Position numbers and translations under genes: made by a program. Below, piece by piece: positions 7,358 to 11,157 of a stretch of DNA of 11,157 nt; the first letter of the stretch is position 1, and every line of letters begins with the position of its first letter. The stretch is from a bacterium. GTDB taxonomy: Bacteria > CAIJMQ01 > JAADFP01. The stretch is taken from assembly GCA_027021085.1 (NCBI GenBank), contig JALUVB010000040.1, forward strand, positions 1-11,157. The letters run 5' to 3'. The notes under the pieces were generated by a model, which saw only the letters and a list, made by a program, of their open reading frames with translations, searched no databases and had not been told where the DNA came from.

Positions 7358-8872
7358 CTAATCCTGAGGGGGAGAGGAGCCCAGTCTCAGCTTACCTGCT
7401 CTTCTGCTCTCGGAAGTAAGAATGCTGTACTCGCCCCAGGGAAGGGCTTTCTTCTCCAGGATAATTTTCCTGGGAAATATTCTCCCTATACTCCTTACCA
7501 GATTCCTTTCCGTTATATAATCATACAGGTCAGGGTTCAGCACCACTTTTATCACCATTGCTTTTCTCTCCCGCAAAATTCTTTTCACTCTACTCTCCAC
7601 TTCGCTGGCCAGGGTAATTAAAGACTTCACTTTTCCCGAGCCCTTGCAGAAAGGACAGCTATCGGAGAGAAGATGCGAGATTGAGGGGGCTACTTTCTGC
7701 CGGGTCATCTGCACCAGCCCAAATTCTGTGATTCTTGATATCTGGGTATGTGCCCTGTCCCTCTTAGCCAGTTCGTAAAGTAAATTTTCCAGTCTTTTCT
7801 TGTGGTCCCTCTTTCTCATGTCTATGAAATCCACTACAATAATGCCGGCAAGATTTCTTAATTGTATCTGGCGGAAAACTTCTTCCGCTGCCTCCATGTT
7901 CGTCTTGAAAGCAGTTTCTTCCAGGCTTTCTGCCCCCGTGTACCTCCCGGTATTAACATCAATACTCACCAGGGCTTCTGTCTCGTGGATAGTAAGGTCT
8001 CCCCCGCTTCTCAGGCTCACCTGGGGGCTAAGCGCTCTCTCCAGCTCCTCGTCCACGTGATAGTGAGCAAAAACACCCTCCTGCTGGGAAAAAAGAGCAA
8101 TCTTCACCTTTCTATTGGTACCGAGAATTTGCGAAGAAAATTTCCTCAGCTTGCGGAAAAGGGTAGGAGAGTCGGTGAGGAATTTATCCTTTTCCGGGTC
8201 AAAGAGGTCCCTTAAAAGCCTCTTCCCCAGCTCAAGTTCTTCGTAAAGGGGAGAAGGCGCAGGCAATTTACGGGCGCGATGGCTGATGTTATGCCATACC
8301 CGCAAAAGATACTCCAGGTCTACAAGCAGGTCCTGCTTGCTTTTCCCCTCGGCCATGGTCCTTCCTATCACGCCCATATTTTGGGGCTTAATCTCCTTGA
8401 GTATCTTTCTTAATCGTTTTCTTTCATTGACATGTCCTATGCGGCGCGATACTCCCAGCTGGGGAGAGAAGGGCATAAGCACAATATAGCGCCCGGGGAG
8501 ACTTACGAAGGAGGTAACCCGGGGCCCTTTACTCCCGATAGGGTCCCTTACCACCTGGACTAAAATCTCCTCTCCTTTCTTCAGTAATTTTGCAATGGAA
8601 GGCCTGCCTTTTCCCTCTTCCCACTCCGGCTCCTCGCTTTCCACCGGAGGCACCATAACTTCTGAGATAAAGAGATAGGCCGTGCGGTCCCAGCCTATAT
8701 CCACGAACGCCGCATCCATGCCAGGCAGGACGTCCTTGACCTTTGCCTTGTAAATATTGCCGACCAGGCTTTTTTTAGTCTTTCTTTCTACGTAGAACTC
8801 TACGACTCTTCTGTCCTCCAAGATAGCACACTGCGCGAGTTCCGCGGTCTCTGTAAGAAGAAAAAGTCGCAT
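7358..8872 (-). CDS. rng: Ribonuclease G/E family endoribonuclease (RNase G type)
   Basis: This single-strand-specific endoribonuclease cleaves AU-rich RNA, favouring 5'-monophosphorylated ends, in rRNA maturation and mRNA decay. The 504 residues cover only the catalytic part, as in RNase G, with no long C-terminal degradosome scaffold. An S1-like domain at about 35-125 includes GNIYKAKVKDVLPGMDAAFVDIG. The Mg-binding aspartates are Asp305 in VSIDVNTGRYTG and Asp348 in IIVVDFIDM, matching Asp303 and Asp346 of E. coli RNase E. The Zn-link is CPFC (406-409), preceded by MTRQKVAPSIS. The ATG at 8872 comes three bases after the stop of the upstream 155-aa gene and has no Shine-Dalgarno site, so it is probably translated by reinitiation and depends on that gene. 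Identification is firm; the RNase G label rests on length. Confidence 0.95.
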   Translation of the reverse strand: MRLFLLTETAELAQCAILEDRRVVEFYVERKTKKSLVGNIYKAKVKDVLPGMDAAFVDIGWDRTAYLFISEVMVPPVESEEPEWEEGKGRPSIAKLLKKGEEILVQVVRDPIGSKGPRVTSFVSLPGRYIVLMPFSPQLGVSRRIGHVNERKRLRKILKEIKPQNMGVIGRTMAEGKSKQDLLVDLEYLLRVWHNISHRARKLPAPSPLYEELELGKRLLRDLFDPEKDKFLTDSPTLFRKLRKFSSQILGTNRKVKIALFSQQEGVFAHYHVDEELERALSPQVSLRSGGDLTIHETEALVSIDVNTGRYTGAESLEETAFKTNMEAAEEVFRQIQLRNLAGIIVVDFIDMRKRDHKKRLENLLYELAKRDRAHTQISRITEFGLVQMTRQKVAPSISHLLSDSCPFCKGSGKVKSLITLASEVESRVKRILRERKAMVIKVVLNPDLYDYITERNLVRSIGRIFPRKIILEKKALPWGEYSILTSESRRAGKLRLGSSPPQD

Positions 8873-8875
8873 TAC

Positions 8876-9343
8876 TTAAAGTACATCAAGTTCCAGAAGT
8901 AGCGCGCCGCAATGCCTGCATTCGTTTTCTTCCGGGAGATATCCATCTACAATCAGGCAAACCCGACATTCCACATTCCTATGCACCGTGTCGCGGGGGA
9001 CATCGAAGGGTTTACGCGGTATCGCCGCTCCTATAGTCTTGGCTTTTTCTATGCCAGCTTCTGTGAAGGCTTTGTCCGTGGGAACAAACAGGGCAGAATC
9101 CGTGGGAATAGGTTCTAAGTATCCCTGTTTCTTGAACCCTCTCAGGGTACGTTCAACCGAGGCAGGCTTCAAAGGGTTAGCCCTTCCCTCGTTTATCTCT
9201 TCTATCATGGAAGGATCCATACGCTTAACCGTGGTTCCTATGGCCAGCTCTTCCAATTCAGAGACTCCTTCGGAAACCAGCCGATTGTACCTTTCACAGA
9301 TATACTCCAGTATCTTTTTCATGGCTGAAGCAGATTTATCCAT
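8876..9343 (-). CDS. Unrecognised winged-helix-like protein with C-terminal zinc ribbon
   Basis: I do not recognise this 155-residue protein. Residues 8-105 look like a helix-rich winged-helix fold: helices around MKKILEYICERYNRLV, an acidic SELEEL segment, then SVERTLRGFKKQGYLEPI (62-79), which resembles a recognition helix, followed by a wing-like strand pair (SALFVPTDKAF). Residues 126-145 hold CRVC (126-129) and CRHC (142-145), a four-cysteine zinc-ribbon pattern. The start is clear: AAAGGAGGAA precedes ATG 9343 with five bases between GGAGG and the ATG, while the nearby out-of-phase ATG at 9348 stops at once. The gene is first in its transcript and three bases from rng, so a role in RNA handling or in control of rng is plausible but inferred. 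No membrane segment or signal peptide is seen. That the gene is real is well supported; its function is unknown. Confidence 0.8.
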   Translation of the reverse strand: MDKSASAMKKILEYICERYNRLVSEGVSELEELAIGTTVKRMDPSMIEEINEGRANPLKPASVERTLRGFKKQGYLEPIPTDSALFVPTDKAFTEAGIEKAKTIGAAIPRKPFDVPRDTVHRNVECRVCLIVDGYLPEENECRHCGALLLELDVL

Positions 9344-9346
9344 ACA

Positions 9347-9356
9347 TTCCTCCTTT
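9347..9356 (-). promoter_or_regulatory. Strong Shine-Dalgarno site of the zinc-ribbon gene
   Basis: On the minus strand the site reads AAAGGAGGAA, a near-perfect match to the 16S rRNA tail, ending three bases before ATG 9343. It decides between the two closely spaced ATGs and marks the head of the zinc-ribbon/rng transcript. The downstream rng has no such site of its own. Confidence 0.8.
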
Positions 9357-9495
9357 TTGCAGAATAATTTTCTTCGTGAGCAAGATTAATAAAATATGCA
9401 CTGTCCGGGCAACCACTTAAACTCCAAAATATAATTGCTACCTCTTCCTCAAAATTCTTTCACAGCATCGCTCCAATTTCTCCCCCGCACCTCTC

Positions 9496-9524
9496 TTGCA
9501 GAAAAAGAGATAATCTGGTAAATT
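9496..9524 (+). promoter_or_regulatory. Weak sigma-70-like promoter candidate for ilvD
   Basis: TTGCAG (9496-9501) and TAAATT (9519-9524) are separated by exactly 17 bases and lie about 50 bp before the ilvD start. The matches to TTGACA and TATAAT are only 3/6 and 4/6, so this is a candidate. It gains support from the dyad that begins at the next base, where transcription would be expected to start. Confidence 0.3.
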
Positions 9525-9539
9525 CTATCAGTCTGATAG
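9525..9539 (+). promoter_or_regulatory. Perfect 15-bp dyad, likely operator for ilvD
   Basis: CTATCAG (9525-9531) and CTGATAG (9533-9539) are exact reverse complements around one central T. The site starts directly after the candidate -10 box, so it would cover the transcription start, a classic repressor position. As RNA it could form only a five-pair stem with a five-base loop and has no U-run, so a DNA operator is the better reading. A second small palindrome, TGTTAACA (9551-9558), lies just before the ilvD ribosome-binding site. The regulator is not identified. Confidence 0.55.
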
Positions 9540-9571
9540 TGGCATGTCAATGTTAACAAGGAGAGTCCAAT

Positions 9572-11157
9572 ATGCGTTCAGATGTTATTACAAGCGGTTT
9601 AAATAGAGCCCCTCATCGTTCCCTCCTCTTTGCTCTGGGTATTTCTCGGGAAGACATGGAAAAACCTTTTATCGGGATAGCCAATTCCTGGAATGAGCTC
9701 ATACCGGGACATACGCACCTTAAGAATATCAGCCGGGCGGTTAAGGAAGGCATCAGGGAAAAAGGAGCGGTTCCACTGGAATTTAACACCATAGGTGTCT
9801 GTGATGGCCTGGCTATGGGACACGAGGGGATGAAATATTCCCTTCCCTCGCGCGAACTCATTGCAGACTCAATAGAAACAATGGCAATGGCTCATCCTTT
9901 AGATGGCATAGTGCTCATACCAAACTGCGACAAGATAGTACCGGGGATGCTTATGGCAGCTCTGAGATTAAATATTCCGGCTATTTTAATCAGTGGGGGT
10001 CCCATGTTAGCGGGAGAATTTGAAAGCAATCCCGTTGACCTTATCAGCGTATTTGAAGGGGTGGGTAAAGTGCAGGAAGGTACCTGGAAAGAAGAGACGC
10101 TATCCAGGCTGGAAGAGCTTGCCTGCCCTACCTGCGGCTCGTGTGCAGGTATGTTCACAGCCAATTCCATGAACTGCCTCAGTGAAGCCCTGGGGCTCGC
10201 TTTACCCGGGAATGGCACTATTCCAGCCGTTACTTCTCACCGGGTACGCCTGGCCAGGGAAGCGGGCAGGACAATAGTGGAGCTGGTTAAAAAAGAGTTA
10301 AAGCCGCGGGACATAGCTACTTTCTCTGCCTTCAGGAATGCTATTGCCGTGGAGATGGCGCTGGGAAGCTCCACCAACACAGTACTCCACTTACCGGCTA
10401 TTGCGCACGAAGCTGATATAGAGCTCCCGCTGGAAGTATTTGACCGGATAAGCCAGTCCACTCCCAACCTCTGCCGTCTATCCCCGGCCGGGACTCACCA
10501 CATGGAAGACCTTAACCGGGCAGGCGGCGTGTATGCAGTGATGCGGGAACTAAGCAAAAAAGGGCTCCTGGACGAGGAAGTGACTACGGTAAAAGGCAAG
10601 CTCAAGGATGTTCTCCCCGGTCATGAAGTCAAAGACACAGAGGTAATCCGTCTCATAGAGCAGCCCTATTCTCCTACAGGGGGGATAGCAATATTAAAGG
10701 GCAACCTGGCTCCCGGCGGGGCAGTGGTGAAACAGTCGGCGGTGAACAAGGATGTATTTCACTTCGAGGGAAAGGCGCGCGTCTTCAACTCGGAAGAGGA
10801 AGCCAGCCAGGCCATCCAGGAGGGAAAAATTAACAAGGGAGACGTTATAGTAATACGCTTCGAGGGGCCCCGGGGAGGTCCCGGCATGAGAGAGATGCTT
10901 GCTCCCACCTCTCTTATTTCCGGCATGGGGTTAGGCCGCGACGTGGCTCTCATCACGGACGGCAGGTTCTCCGGAGGAACCCGGGGATTGGCTATCGGAC
11001 ATATATCCCCTGAGGCAGCCGAGGGCGGGCCCATTGCCAAATTAAGAGATGGGGACACTATTATAATAGACATTCCCTCGCGTAGCATCAAGACCGGGGA
11101 AGAAGTGCTTAAAAGGACCCCTGAGAAAGTAGAGAAAAAGCTCTGCGTGCAAAGAAG
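9572..11157 (+). CDS. ilvD: Dihydroxy-acid dehydratase IlvD (3' end cut by window)
   Basis: IlvD dehydrates 2,3-dihydroxy-isovalerate and -methylvalerate to the 2-keto acids that become valine, leucine and isoleucine. The frame is open for 528 codons to the window edge; full members have roughly 550-570, so only the last few dozen residues are missing. Visible motifs are [15 protein letters not shown] (33-47), [18 protein letters not shown] (70-87) with probable metal ligand Asp78, NCDK (118-121) with cluster ligand Cys119 and the presumed carbamylated Lys121, [19 protein letters not shown] (185-203) with cluster ligand Cys191, and DGRFSGGT with the presumed base Ser467. Position 46 is Gly, as in E. 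coli IlvD, where [2Fe-2S] enzymes such as the mycobacterial one have Cys, which suggests the oxygen-sensitive [4Fe-4S]-type class. AAGGAG at 9558-9563 supports ATG 9572. It is transcribed away from the zinc-ribbon/rng genes. Confidence 0.96.
   Translation, partial: MRSDVITSGLNRAPHRSLLFALGISREDMEKPFIGIANSWNELIPGHTHLKNISRAVKEGIREKGAVPLEFNTIGVCDGLAMGHEGMKYSLPSRELIADSIETMAMAHPLDGIVLIPNCDKIVPGMLMAALRLNIPAILISGGPMLAGEFESNPVDLISVFEGVGKVQEGTWKEETLSRLEELACPTCGSCAGMFTANSMNCLSEALGLALPGNGTIPAVTSHRVRLAREAGRTIVELVKKELKPRDIATFSAFRNAIAVEMALGSSTNTVLHLPAIAHEADIELPLEVFDRISQSTPNLCRLSPAGTHHMEDLNRAGGVYAVMRELSKKGLLDEEVTTVKGKLKDVLPGHEVKDTEVIRLIEQPYSPTGGIAILKGNLAPGGAVVKQSAVNKDVFHFEGKARVFNSEEEASQAIQEGKINKGDVIVIRFEGPRGGPGMREMLAPTSLISGMGLGRDVALITDGRFSGGTRGLAIGHISPEAAEGGPIAKLRDGDTIIIDIPSRSIKTGEEVLKRTPEKVEKKLCVQR

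Noticed and set aside
8988-9389. 133-codon plus-strand open frame over the zinc-ribbon gene
   Set aside because: The minus-strand frame has a strong ribosome-binding site and paired CxxC motifs, while this frame has neither.

Overview
The window looks like a piece of chromosome from an uncultured, probably anaerobic bacterium of moderate GC. The coding strands are purine-rich and use many AGA/AGG arginine and ATA isoleucine codons, a bias often seen in thermophiles, but nothing here fixes the phylum. No mobile element, CRISPR array, tRNA or rRNA is visible. Nearly every gene is a housekeeping gene of amino-acid or RNA metabolism. The less explained parts are short non-coding elements and one small zinc-ribbon protein.

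Left part, plus strand (1-6414): a short leader with overlapping perfect hairpins precedes trpF-trpB-trpA, which catalyse the last steps of tryptophan synthesis. After an 87-bp gap come three tightly overlapping genes: an AlaC-type aminotransferase, a class Ib aspartate (possibly aspartate/prephenate) aminotransferase, and homoserine dehydrogenase with a C-terminal ACT domain. Overlaps (14 bp trpF/trpB, 22 bp between the aminotransferases, 4 bp into hom) and strong Shine-Dalgarno sites suggest two translationally coupled blocks, perhaps one transcript. Together they link tryptophan synthesis, nitrogen transfer through alanine/aspartate, and entry to the threonine/methionine branch.

Middle part, minus strand (9343 down to 6392): a 155-aa protein that looks like a winged helix plus a C-terminal zinc ribbon, then an RNase G-type endoribonuclease three bases further on, then, after a 171-bp gap holding a 6 x 7-bp degenerate tandem repeat, a SAM hydroxide adenosyltransferase (DUF62). 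The last gene converges on hom and their 3' ends overlap by 23 bp.

Right part, plus strand: a 228-bp divergent intergenic region holds a perfect 15-bp dyad overlapping the predicted start of transcription for ilvD (dihydroxy-acid dehydratase). The window edge cuts ilvD near its C-terminus.

I found no clear new multi-gene system. The best candidates for something undescribed are the zinc-ribbon protein coupled to RNase G, the ilvD operator-like dyad, the trpF leader hairpins and the heptamer array.
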